Source: Tritrichomonas musculus
Lineage: Eukaryota > Parabasalia > Tritrichomonadida > Tritrichomonadidae
Direction: 5' to 3'
NCBI GenBank assembly: GCA_039105265.1
Contig: JAPFFF010000004.1
Coordinates: forward strand, 62,001 to 126,000
Length of the DNA stretch: 64,000 bases
The notes under the pieces were generated by a model. The model was given only the letters and a program-made list of their open reading frames with translations. It was not told where the DNA came from and searched no databases. This document shows positions 1 to 10,454 of the stretch, in pieces (position 1 is the first letter of the stretch; each line of letters starts with the position of its first letter). The position numbers were made by a program, and so were the translations under genes.

Positions 1-767
1 GTTTTCATTTTTTTGCGTTATGTAATTAATATATACAAAATTTTATTTATAAATAATATAATAAATAATATATAAAAATATTTCTATTATAATTTGTATA
101 AGAGTAATCAATGAAAATGGGAGATTCTTAATTTCAAGTAATTCAATATGGACCAAATGATAATTTAAAAGTATCTATTAGCATAATAAGAAAAAGCCAG
201 GGAAAATTTAATACTTATACAAAAAGGCTGAGATATAATCTATTTTTTGAAAAAAAAAAACTGATACCATTAAATCGCATATTGTACCAAATTCAACAGA
301 CCAAATCATTTGAAAACGATATATTTAATATATATTCGTATGAGAATTCTTGTAAGAATGCATATGCATTGATTAATAAAATTATATAAATAATTATTTT
401 AGAAATTCATATTAATACTTAAATTGGCAAGAATATTTAGCAAATATTAATATTTTATCAAGAAAAATTTGTAAAATTATAAGAATTAAATTTGAAAAGA
501 AAATTGATAGAAAAAAATTGAAAGAAAAAAATTATCTTTTTTTAGAGGTGCGAGAACTTGGAAATATGATTAAAATGCCTGATTCCTATATATATATATC
601 CTCACTTAATATCATATGTTATACATTATTTTTATAAATATTTATTCGGTAGGAGACAAAATATTGTATTTTATAATATTCAATGAATTTGATGTAAACC
701 ATTCAATTTATTATGAATTAAGTTTTTATTGATATTAAAGATAATTGTAATATTAAATTTATTTAAA

Positions 768-1180
768 TTAATTATTTGTGTTTTTTGATCCATTTTTCAA
801 TATTAATCGGTCCCATTTTAAAATTTTTTTTTTCAAATAATCTGGAAAATCTTCATCATTTATGTTATCTTCCTTAAAATGAGCATCAATTGGATTATTA
901 TTTTTAATAAAAAATATAAAATCATCTTCAATTTGTAAAGAATTTAATTCTTCTTCTGTCATTTTTGAAATTTGATGAAGTTTCTTGATATTATCTAGTC
1001 TATCCTTCTTTCTACACTTCATTTTTATTCTATTTTTCTTTGTTTTGTCATCTGATAAATTTATATATCTAGCAATTATATTACTACCTGATAGAGATGA
1101 TGTTTTTGAGATTTGTTCTTTCCAATCAACCGTTTTATAATAGGGGAACCATGAACGTTTTCATAAGTTCTTATTTATGA
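768..1180 (-). pseudogene. possible coding remnant, function unknown
   Basis: A minus-strand frame is open for about 138 codons here, but the first ATG falls only at 1022, leaving 84 residues after it. The part upstream of that ATG reads like protein and includes residues HGSPIIKRLIG. The rest is rich in Lys, Asp, Glu and Asn, including the stretch KMTEEELNSLQIEDDF. I recognise no domain. It lies between the outer two copies of the 14-bp motif (545-558 and 3900-3913), so it may be a leftover of a mobile element or of a 5'-truncated host gene. A chance ORF in AT-rich DNA is also possible. Confidence 0.25.
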
Positions 1181-1955
1181 GTTTTACTTCAAATAATAGA
1201 GGCAAAAATTTAAATGTATTTAATATTGGTGATTTTCAAGTTTGATTAAAAAGCTTTTTAAAAAGGCATTCTAACATTATGTATATGCCATAAATATGTG
1301 ACAAATTCAGCATTTATTTAAAAGTAATTAACATATGATGATGATATTCAATTTATTTAATTTCTTGAAAACTAGAATTAAAAATACTTTTATTAAATAT
1401 ACCAGACAATAAAAAATTTTATAATCATTTCCAAGAAAAATATAATAAAAATATCATTTTTAATAGAAGTGCGAGAACTAAAATAACGTATTTTTTGTTT
1501 TAAAAAAGGATTGATTTTTCAAAAAATAATTCGTTAGCCTTATGTTTTTTTTAATAAAATAAAGTATATAATTGATTATGTATATTACATATCAGTATCA
1601 AACTATTTAAAAGTTCATACGTCGAAATTTAAATTTTACATATTTTCAAGAATATGATTGAAGTTGAACCAATATTGATTATTTATTCATTTCATCATAT
1701 TCTAAATAATATTATTGATATAATTTCTAATTAATATATATATAATATTATAATATAAATGAGATAAATTTATTTTAACAAAAAAATTATAGAAAACATA
1801 AATATCTAGCTATAATATTAATTTTATGGGGATAATAATTTTATATTAGAATTAAATTATATTGTATGATATTATATTATGATTATTTATAAATCCGCTC
1901 GACGGGCGTAGTTTTATTTTTATATTCACAAAAAGTTATAAAAGAATTGAGTAGA

Positions 1956-2026
1956 AATGTTCGTTAGGCTTAAATCCCCTCAAAATTCAATGCAATGTTC
2001 GTTAGGCTTAAATCCCCTCAAAATTC
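1956..2026. repeat. direct repeat, 33-bp units at 38-bp spacing
   Basis: A 33-bp unit beginning AATGTTCGTTAGGCTTAAAT at 1956-1988 is repeated without change at 1994-2026. The five bases between the copies are AATGC. The unit is less AT-rich than its surroundings and contains a CCCC run. It does not lie in an ORF. Confidence 0.85.
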
Positions 2027-4039
2027 TGTACATATTCCGTTATATAATATTTTATTAATATTTCTTAAATATCAGTAAATTAAAAATAAATAAAAAGTAA
2101 TATATAATTTTTGGACGAAATTTATTTTAAAAAATATTTTTTTTTATCTTGAAATAGCAAACAGAGGACAGATCTTATCTTCAATAATTTTATAAATCTA
2201 CTTTCACACTTTATACGCTTAATACTTTCATTAAATTAAATAATAATATAATAATAACAGGCTATTATAATGAATAAGACTAAAATAAATAATTATCAAG
2301 AATTTCAGATTATATCTATATAAACCATGCATTATTCGTTAAAGAAATAATTATTAAACCAATTAAATATCAGTTATTTGTCAAATGACAACAATAAAAC
2401 ATATTTTTGAGAATCTTTGTTTCATAATCGTAACTTTTAACCAAGGAAATAATTTAATTTATGAATTATCAAATAATATCATTGATATTAGTAATAATAT
2501 ATCATTTTATGCTATATTCTTTGTTTGTTTAAATTTCGAATATTGAAATCCTTTAATTGCTCAACGATTACAAAAGTTAAAAATGTGAATATTTAAATTA
2601 TTTTATTTAAACAAATATAAAAATTACCTTAAAAAACAAATTATTTGGTGCTCTTTTTTTATTTTTTTAGAAATAAAAATTTGAATTGTTTATTTTCTCA
2701 TATTCAATTTTAAAATCAATATACTATTACTTGTAGCGAACCAAATTAAACAATTATACATTAATTATACATTATTTTACCTGTGTAAATAAATATCTAA
2801 ATTTGAAATAAATTGGTTAACCAAAGGTAGTTCTCGCACCTCTTTTTTAATATATAAATATTTTTGAACGATATTGAATGCTTATAAGAATAATTTTGAT
2901 TGCACTTATAGAAATATTTGTATAAACTATCAAATTTTCAAAAAAAAAATTGGTCAAATTTTTTTTTAATTATATCTTAAAATTCATTCCTAAAAAGTTT
3001 TTACAAAGTTTTATATAAGCATTAAATTATATAATTATTATTTTAGAATAGTTCTAGCATAAATGATAAGACCATTTTTTCTGTGGGATTTTCAAAACTT
3101 AAAATGCAATTTTATCAGTAGTTTTCATATTTAATTCTAGTTTTCCTGTGAAAATATATTTTTAAATAAATATACATATTAGTATATCATCAAATTCAAA
3201 ATGTAAAAGATTTTGAGTAAAATATTTTAATAATAAGATTTCGACCGAATGGCTTAAAATTCCACAAAACACAAATTATTATATTCAATACCATAAAATA
3301 AATGATTTCTGAAATTGTCAAGAAAATATCTTAATTAGAAATATCATTTTTCTTGAATTTTTATTTTTTTAAAAAAAATTGAATGCAATTGAGAGAAAAT
3401 AAAGTAATTACTTTATTTTGAATGGGAGAGTTTTAAAATGTCTCTTGGCGAGCCGCTTTCAATAATATTCTAGAATCATAATAATTATTGAAATTTATAA
3501 TAAATTTTAAATAGTTATCCCTTAGAGATAAACAATATTATGAGATATTTATAAATAATGAAATATGGAAAATAGGAGTATTAATATCTTGCGAAATTAT
3601 CCAATATAAATATTTTATAAATACTTAATTAAATATTAAATTAGAAATAATAAATATATTAAAATATATTATTAAAAATAACTGATTATTGATCAAGATA
3701 AATATGAATTTGTTTTTTATAAGCAAATTCATATGTTTTGGTTGCTTATAATGAAGATAAATATTAAATTAATATATTAATATTATTATATTAGGATATA
3801 ATGCTTATTTATTTTGCAAAAAGTAAATTATACTTACTATTTTCCAAGATATTACAAAATTTTAAAAATTAAAGTTGATCGTTTTTTAAAAAATTTTTTA
3901 GTTCTCGCACCTCTCTTTTTTTGTTGAATAATTTATCTTACAATTAAAGTCTCCTTAAAAAGTGGGTTTCAACCTTTAAAAGTTGGTTTCAATAACTTTT
4001 TCTTTTCAATTTTCAAGAGATTACTTTAATCCATCATAT

Positions 4040-5290
4040 CATTTCAAATCAAAAGCCTAAAAAAGAATTTAAGCTCCCCCAAGACCTCTTAAATGAATTC
4101 ATAGGTACAGATATTGAGAATGAAGCTTTCAAGCATTCTATTGAAGCTGATGATTTTGTTTCTGCTTCTACATTTATCCAACAAGTTGGCTCTTTAAGTG
4201 AACTTCTAAGAAATAATCAAATAAGAGGTAAAATACAGACAAATAGGTCACGTTTTTGGTCCGTTGCGCCAAAAAGCACAGAAGTACCACATGAAGTTTT
4301 AAAGAGGAGTAGGAATCGATGACATTCCTCCATCATTATCACCAAATGAAATAAAACAAATATCTCAATATATTATCTCTCTCCATTAGAAGTCCATCTA
4401 CACAACTGTTCAAAAAAAATACTTATATTATGACACTATAAGGCATTTTATCAAGTTAAAATTGGGAAATAACTTTAAAAGTGTTAGTGGAGTAGCAATG
4501 TAAGATAAAAGAATTGAAGCTTCAGTTTTTGAAATTGAAAATAATTTGAATCAATCACATCAATTGAAGATTTACCATTACATTTTATATTCAATTTAAA
4601 CGAAATCAGAATTTCTGAGTACGAAGATAGGAGAAAAAGAAAAGAGGTAGTTCCAATTGAATATGATAAAAGCAAATGCACCTTTTCCTGTTTCCAGGGC
4701 AGACAAACACACAACATGTTTAGCATGTATAAATCCATTTGGACTCATTTGTCCACCTTAATATACAGTTCAAAGGTTAACAATGGATTCTGAACTTTAC
4801 AACTTTATAGACCCAAAAAGAATTCATATAGATTATACAGATACTGATTATGTCAATACTCAATCATTTACTCACTGACTTTATACAAATTTATTCCTAT
4901 ATTACATCAATTTAGTAAAGACTACACTTATTGCGGTCCCCCATGTTTTAATTATGGATGGTTATGGTTCACATTATAATGGAATAAAAAATGTCAATTT
5001 AACTCAAGAAAACTTATTTGTTCACTATCTAACACCTCACAGCTCAGATCAAACTCAACCACTCAATTTTTCAATTTTTGGTCCCACCAAACAGTATATG
5101 TCAAATTATAAATATAACAATTTACTCAGCAGATAATTAAATAATTAAATACAAACATTTTTATACCAGCAACAACTCAAACTCTTTGTAAATCAGCTTT
5201 TAGAGCAATAGGAATTGATACAAAAGTAATTTTTCAAGATGGGTTTCCAATTATTATCGCAATTTTCAATTAGTTCACAATTAATTAAGT
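4040..5290 (+). mobile_element. decayed pogo-like (DDE_1) transposase
   Basis: Fragments of a DDE-superfamily endonuclease lie in several plus-strand frames. The clearest stretch, 4940-5133, reads HVLIMDGYGSHYN and then YLTPHSSDQTQPLNFSIFGP. This is the conserved DDE_1 core in which the second acidic residue lies in DGYGSH and is followed by LTPHSSxxTQPLN. Upstream fragments at about 4090-4260 and 4310-4390 read like protein (EADDFVSASTFIQQVGSL; DDIPPSLSPNEIKQISQYI) and would suit the N-terminal DNA-binding part. Multiple stops and frame changes separate the pieces, so this is an old inactive DNA transposon copy. A related minus-strand copy lies at 9678-10454. Confidence 0.75.
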
Positions 5291-5400
5291 TCGTGATTAT
5301 CAAATATCTCATATTTTAACATTTTAGCTTCAAACTCTCCTTTAATAAAATAAAAATGAAATTACGCAAACATCCAAAATTTTAGAAATATCATATAGAT

Positions 5401-5529
5401 AGACTTTTTTTAGGACAAAATCGGCACTTTTTACAACATTCAAATTTGTAAGAATTTAAGACATTTTTTATGAGGTTTAATAAAATTGAATGTTTGTAAA
5501 AGGAGCTGATTTTGTCTTAAAAAAAGTCT
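5401..5529. repeat. foldback hairpin, 43-44 bp arms
   Basis: The left arm (5401-5443, beginning AGACTTTTTTTAGGACAAAA) pairs with the right arm (5486-5529, ending in AAAAAAAGTCT) with a few mismatches and a 42-bp loop. The element lies exactly between the pogo-like remnant and the Tc1/mariner-like fragment. It looks like a small MITE or a solo end structure of a DNA transposon. Confidence 0.8.
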
Positions 5530-5579
5530 ACCATCATATAACACTATTTCAAAAGCTGTTAAAGAAGCTAACCAAAAGA

Positions 5580-5903
5580 AAGAGTTTATGAAACAAAAAT
5601 ATAGAAAGAATATATTATGTTTATTTATGCAGAAACTGTTCAACATCCAACTATTTCAGGCGAAAAGTTAGCAAAAAGATCTTTGAATTTTTTGGCTTGT
5701 CCGTTAGTGGGAGGACAGTTAACCTATATAGAAATCAGGTTAAGCTGAAATATCGAGAGCCTATTTGGTCGGTATTTATTACCAAAGAAGCAGCAAATAA
5801 AAGATTTCAATTTTCAAAACATCTCATTGAAAATGGAACCTGCTGGCGAAATGTAGCATTTTCAGATGAAGCTTGGTTTTTTCTCGGGCGCCCGAAAAAA
5901 TGA
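5580..5903 (+). mobile_element. Tc1/mariner-like transposase fragment
   Basis: Residues ANKRFQFSKHLIENG followed by WRNVAFSDEAWFFLGRPKK (about 5784-5900) match the DDE_3 region of Tc1/mariner transposases. There the first catalytic Asp lies in the VAFSDEAWF block, followed by a conserved aromatic. An upstream stretch at about 5608-5685, in another frame (FIYAETVQHPTISGEKLAKR), resembles the helix-turn-helix part that precedes it. At least one frameshift separates the two, and no second half of the catalytic domain follows, so it is a truncated dead copy. Confidence 0.75.
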
Positions 5904-6063
5904 GTTGACAAAAATTAATTTTAAATTTTCAATAAAGGAATTTGATTCTGACCATGATTTTTACCAAAAGTAAGTAATTGGAGTCTGGTGTTTTGATTTG
6001 TTGTCTTTATTGCTCTTTGTTCTTGAACATATTTTGAATGAAATTGTAATTGGAGTAGTTAAC

Positions 6064-6335
6064 GGTAGGCCGTGCTTTGCCCAGCCTACCACGATTCTCT
6101 CCGCTACGCTGCGTTCGAGCTACTCCAAGGGCTCGCGCCCCTGGACCCCAGATCCTTAGTCTGGGTGCGCACAGACCTACCACCCCCGCATTTTGTCCAC
6201 GCTATGGAATAAAACACAGGGGCTCATATACTAGGCGGCAGATTTTGTTCCAGCAACGCTATCAAAAAGTTCTAACCATCAATGAATTCACTTGCTAAAG
6301 CAAGGGCCAGCAAAGCTGTCAAAAAGTTCTAACCA
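6064..6335. other. GC-rich patch with a short direct repeat
   Basis: About 6064-6235 is far more GC-rich than anything else in the window, with strings such as CGAGCTACTCCAAGGGCTCG and CCCCTGGACCCC. The plus-strand 73-codon frame here reads like a translated non-coding repeat and is not supported as a gene. It is followed by two copies of GCT(A/G)TCAAAAAGTTCTAACCA, at 6258-6278 and 6315-6335. The composition suggests a distinct repeat family or foreign origin. Confidence 0.6.
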
Positions 6336-6430
6336 CGCGTTCAATTCAATGCTGTTAATTTACCGCTGCCAATCACCACTTGCAGAGCAAGGGTCTACTA
6401 TGCAGCCAATTCAAATCACCCCTGAATACC

Positions 6431-6830
6431 ATCAATGCAATATCATCAATGCAATGCTATCAATGCAATACAATCAGTGCAATACCATCAATGGAATACA
6501 ATCAATGCAATATCATCAATAGAATACATCAATGCAATACTATCAATGCAATACAATCAATGCAATACCATCAATGGAATACAATCAATGCAATACTATC
6601 AATGCAATATCATCAATAGAATACCATCAATGGAATACAATCAATGCAATACTATCAATGCAATATCATCTATAGAATACCATCAATCCAATACAATCAA
6701 TGCAATATCATCAATAGAATACATCAATGCAATACTATCAATGCAATACTATCAATGCAATACTATCAATGCAATACAATCAATGCAATACCATAAATAC
6801 AATACCATCAATGCAATACAATCAATAGAA
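6431..6830. repeat. 14-bp minisatellite, about 28 units
   Basis: The unit ATCAATGCAATAC plus one variable base is repeated for about 400 bp. Common variants replace GCAATAC with GGAATAC or AGAATAC, and some units are 13 bp. Because 14 is not a multiple of three, every plus-strand frame gives the same Ile/Asn/Gln/Tyr-rich peptide pattern. This explains several long overlapping ORFs that are not genes. The array ends about 45 bp before the start of a helicase-like reading frame. Confidence 0.95.
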
Positions 6831-6874
6831 TCTTTCTACATTTTTTTTTTATTCTTGTTTTTATTTTTGTTCAA

Positions 6875-7510
6875 ATGAGCTGCGAGCAATATGTAGTCTG
6901 GAATGTTTTTGAAAACCTCCCTGAAAAATCATTTGAGATTACATATAGTGAAAGAAATTTGCCCTACGGCAAACTTGGCTCTGCCAATGAAGAGGGAACC
7001 ACAAATGAGATAACCATAGAGAAGACAAAAAAGAAATTCATCTGTCAAGCTCCCATTGGCTCAGGCAAGTCAACAGCACTAAGAAAATGGATTTACAATA
7101 CTGTCCCCAATAATAAATTCATACTTGTAGTCCCTACCATTAACATTGCTATGGAGTTCTACTCAAAGTTGTATGTAGCATTAAATAACAATCACCCAAA
7201 GAACATAGATGAGATAATAAAAGTATGTGTCAAGGAGGGCGCATTCAAAGAATTTAAAGCAGCTATCACACATTTTGTCCCTGTTGTCATAACTACATTC
7301 TCAACTGCATCTAAGTGTCTAGGAGGCATAATTGAACACTTCTACCACCATCAGATAGACTTCAATAAACAGTACACACTATTGATTGATGAAGCATATT
7401 TACTATTGGAGCACATATCTTTGATAGAGATTTGTAGGGAATTCAATAAAGTAATCTTGATTACTGCAACATCATCAGATATATCTTGTCTCTCAGTATT
7501 TGAAGAATAG
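6875..7510 (+). mobile_element. truncated SF2 helicase-like fragment, possibly virus-like
   Basis: A 211-residue frame carries the first half of a superfamily-2 helicase/ATPase core. It has a Walker A block APIGSGKSTAL (about residues 66-76), a motif-Ia-like block FILVVPTINIAMEF, a block VVITTFSTASKCLGG, and a Walker B/DEAD-like block LLIDEAYLLLEH, followed by a motif-III-like TATSS near the end. The C-terminal helicase half is absent. Similar domains occur in origin-binding helicases of large DNA viruses and virus-like elements, so I treat it as a fossil piece of such an element. A host or transposon helicase is not excluded. It lies between a minisatellite and a decayed hAT-like transposon, with no host neighbour. 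Confidence 0.5.
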
Positions 7511-7790
7511 GAGAAGATAAGTCCCTTAGCTGACCTTAAATACCATCGCACAATTTATCTATACAAGCTGAAGAGCAATATGGAAGAGCAAAGAGAAAAA
7601 AATCCAAGGTTTTTGGATTATTTTTGAACGAAAAACGATCAAATTTTCATTGAAAATATGGAAGATTATTTTCCTCCAGAGAATTTTTGAGAGGAAAATG
7701 ATCGATTGTTTTGATCGATTATTTTTCACTCAAAAAGTTTATTATTTAAATGCAAAACAAGTCTTCAATGATACTTAGCTCTTCTCGAAA

Positions 7791-9100
7791 ATGGCATCTT
7801 TTAAAAAAAAATTGGGAGGTATTGTCATTAAAGATCCAAATTTCGAAATTAAATCAGATGGAAGCCATTGCTACTATTTATGTACAAAAATGATTCATCT
7901 AGACAATGCTGAAGTTCACTGTGAATATACAAATAGAAAAGATCGTGTGTCTTCTATACAAGATTTAGAACATTTATGTATTCCACCTGCAGGAGGAATA
8001 TAAGAGAATATGGAAAAATTACAATTAAAGAAAATCCAGAAACTGATATAGATGAAATCTCAAAGCTTCAAATTTTATTTGCAGGGATATTTAACCTATC
8101 AATGGCATCAGTCACTTCAAAAGAGTTTTATGCATTAATTATTACAGCTATCAAATTTGGACAAATGAATCCAGAGAGTAAACCAAGTTCTCTTCTTTCT
8201 CAAATGTAACGTAATACTTTTTCAACTCAGTTTGTGGAACTTGGCAACAAAATATATTATGATAATTTACAAAATTATATGAATTATGAATATATGTGAA
8301 AAAGTTTCAGACATTTTAAGCCTTGAAGAAATTGGCTTTGAATTGAATTATATGATGGCTCATTTGATTCTTATTATAATGCAATCTCAGACACAATTTT
8401 GAAATTATCTACTCAAAATATAAAAGTTTCGGGAATAGTCTGTGATAATTTACGAGTGCAATCATCTGCCATTGAAAAAGTAATTTCCGATTATTGAAAA
8501 ACTTTTATCAAAGTTCCTTGTTCTTGCCACACTATACAATTATCTATAAATGATTTGTTCAAAGAGCCAAAAATGTCTGATTCATTATTCAAAGCCAATT
8601 TCTTCAAGACTTAAAACAAGCTTTCCAAAAAGATGTATTACACGATGGTCTAATGTGTTTGATATTTGCTCATATATTATATCGCATTTTGGTTCACTTA
8701 AAAATTTTTTATCAGATAATTTTAATCTGAATTTGTTACCTTTTCAAAAAAAATGTTAAAATAGTTGAATCTTGCATTAAAGCAGTTGTTAAATGGGCGC
8801 CTCTACTATATATCGCTTTGATTCCATTCAAAATATTAATAAATAATTTAGAAGGTGATCATGTCACGTCAGGATACATCTACGGTTTTTGTCGAAGTGC
8901 GATGATTGTTTTGGAACAACATTCTATCAAATATACCTGAATTAAAGAAGTCAAGCAAAAGTTAATTCAATTAATAATGAAGAGGTTGGATTGCAGTAAA
9001 AGTGGCCACTTATACAGAGTTTTATTTCACTTGACTACTAAAGGACGTTATATTTATACACAAAAAGTAACATCGCCAGATCAGCTAAATTAGAAATAAA
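7791..9100 (+). mobile_element. decayed hAT-like transposase
   Basis: Protein-like fragments run along the plus strand in shifting frames. They include a Cys/His-bearing N-terminus (SDGSHCYYLCTKMIH, about 7858-7902), a middle stretch (ISKLQILFAGIFNLSMASV), and a block near 8427-8480 reading KVSGIVCDNLRVQSSAIEKV. The last resembles the hAT/DUF659 transposase core, where an Asp-Asn pair follows a hydrophobic strand. Soon after comes CSCHTIQLSINDLFKE and, at about 8638-8740, RWSNVFDICSYIISHFGSL, both consistent with hAT proteins. Many stops and frame changes are present, so the copy is dead. The family call rests on pattern recognition only. Confidence 0.55.
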
Positions 9101-9112
9101 GTGAGAGAAATA

Positions 9113-9318
9113 AAGGGGGTCTATTCAAAAAATAGGGGATCGATTCAAAAAATAATTGATTTCAAGGGAAAACGATCATAAAAATTTATTTTGAGAAAAA
9201 AATATTAGAAAAAAAAATTTTTTCTTAAAATAATATTTTCTGAAAAAATATTCAATTTTTTCTTAACTTGATCGTCGACCCCCATTTTATTGAATGAGCC
9301 CCCTATTTTTTTGGGGCA
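9113..9318. repeat. small inverted-repeat element (MITE-like)
   Basis: The left end (about 9113-9150, GGGGGTCTATTCAAAAAATA then GGGGATCGATTCAA) is an imperfect inverted copy of the right end (about 9268-9318, CTTGATCGTCGACCCCCATT and onward to CCCCCTATTTTTTTGGGGC). The middle is A/T-rich with repeated AAAAAAT blocks. The arms are about 40 bp with several mismatches. It interrupts the stretch between the hAT-like remnant and the next ORF. Confidence 0.6.
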
Positions 9319-9330
9319 CTTTACTAAAAT

Positions 9331-9810
9331 TTGTTTCCAATTGAAATAAATGAAAAAGAACACCAATTACTCGATGTTTCCGAATCAATATACGCAAAAT
9401 TGGAAGAGCTTATACGAGAACTCAGACCTATGCCTGCTTTTTTCAATCCAACTAATTCCACCAATGACAACATTCGAAGAATATTCACAAGAAATGGCAA
9501 CGAAGTTACAATGGGATATCAGTTGGTTGAAGAAGATCCATCTGATGAGTCTGACTATCCAATTGATATCGATGAAGAAGTCGGGAATTACTTTTCTCAA
9601 ACTTTATTTGATGATCACGAAGAAATTAACACTAACAAAGACATATCACTAGATTTCTGCCTAGAAAGTGATATAATCTATAATTTGTTAACAGAGAGGA
9701 GCATTGGCATGAGCGGTTTTCCATTGAGAGTAACCGCTCCGACTATTGAAATATGTGAAGAATCCCTGAATTCACGAAACGTAGGAGGAACTGGACATTC
9801 TGAAATATAG
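9331..9810 (+). pseudogene. acidic ORF fragment of unknown origin
   Basis: A plus-strand frame is open for 159 codons but has no ATG near its start (the first codon here is TTG). Residues 1-110 look protein-like and acidic, with EEDPSDESDYPIDIDEEVG in the middle. The last 50 residues overlap the opposite-strand transposase at 9678-9935, which is the better-supported coding sequence there. I recognise no domain. It may be the tail of the neighbouring hAT-like element or a separate fossil. Confidence 0.25.
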
Positions 9811-10454
9811 CAACAGTTTTGGCATGAATTTTTCATTGGGCGGGAAGTGAAGCCACTTTCGTCCATATTAATGATGAGAGAGAAATGCGTAATGTTGGTC
9901 AATGCTTGAGTCAAATTATTAAAAAATAAATTCACATCACATCTCTCATTTTCTCTGGAATGTACTTATAATATTCGTAACTTTTCTGAGTATCTTTCTT
10001 TAAACCTATGAAACCAAAACCTGTCCAAAGTAATATTTTGGCCTTTTGTTACGAATATTAAATGTTCAAGCCATTCAGGAGCTTCTCTAGGACGAATACA
10101 TTTATGTTCGCATTGACAAGCTTTAATATATTCAAGCAAAGAATTTTCATCTTCTTTGCTAACTAATGTTGGCCTACCAGGTGAACTTTGAAACGTTGTC
10201 AAATTTCTTAGTTGATTTGCAGGATAGAGGATATAAAATGTCGCTGTGGATATTTTAAAAAGCTTGCATAAGTCAATAATGCGTATTATAGTATTACTTC
10301 GCAAGAGGTTTACTTGATTATCGAAGGTATCATAGAAATGATCACCTACTGGTGGAAGAATATCATTCCAATTCCAGTTAGCAATTTCAGGTATTTCTGC
10401 TGCATTCATCATAAGAACTGTACGAGACCTTGGAACTTTACATGCTTGCATCAA
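9678..10454 (-). mobile_element. pogo-like (DDE_1) transposase, interrupted
   Basis: The minus-strand frame starts at 10454. It carries a helix-turn-helix region (TIIRIIDLCKLFKISTATFY, then SSPGRPTLVSKEDENSLLEY) followed by KERYSEKLRIL. After one in-frame stop the same frame resumes with NITHFSLIINMDESGF, which holds the first catalytic Asp of DDE_1 transposases, and then REFRDSSHISIVGAVTLNGK. The frame ends at 9678, before the second and third acidic residues, so the copy is both interrupted and truncated. It is in better condition than the related plus-strand copy at 4040-5290 but not functional. Confidence 0.75.

Larger units (their letters stand above)
545..3913. repeat. four 14-bp motifs in two opposed pairs
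   Basis: GAGGTGCGAGAACT occurs at 545-558 and, with one change (GAAGTGCGAGAACT), at 1466-1479. Its reverse complement AGTTCTCGCACCTC occurs at 2829-2842 and 3900-3913. The two forward copies lie left of the two reverse copies, as expected for terminal inverted repeats of one element nested in another (outer span 3369 bp, inner span 1377 bp). A TA dinucleotide precedes both forward copies. Sequence inside the motifs is not obviously shared between copies, so the element identity is inferred. Confidence 0.45.
1..3960. other. AT-rich gene-poor region
   Basis: Extremely AT-rich DNA with frequent stops in all six frames and no intact gene that I can support. It holds a possible coding remnant on the minus strand (768-1180), a direct repeat (1956-2026), and four copies of a 14-bp motif in two opposed orientations (545, 1466, 2829 and 3900). 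A short GC-rich patch lies near 1892-1907. The density of transposon remnants just to the right suggests this is old transposon-derived or intergenic DNA. Confidence 0.6.

Noticed and set aside
4484-4738. 84-codon minus-strand ORF
   Set aside because: It is antisense to the better-supported plus-strand pogo-like remnant, and its hydrophobic composition follows from that.
6431-6830. Possible CRISPR-like array
   Set aside because: Units are contiguous 14-bp tandem repeats without spacers, in a eukaryotic context.
6292-6878. Overlapping plus-strand ORFs rich in Ile/Asn/Gln/Tyr
   Set aside because: They are translations of the 14-bp minisatellite, which reads the same in every plus-strand frame. 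There is no independent coding evidence.
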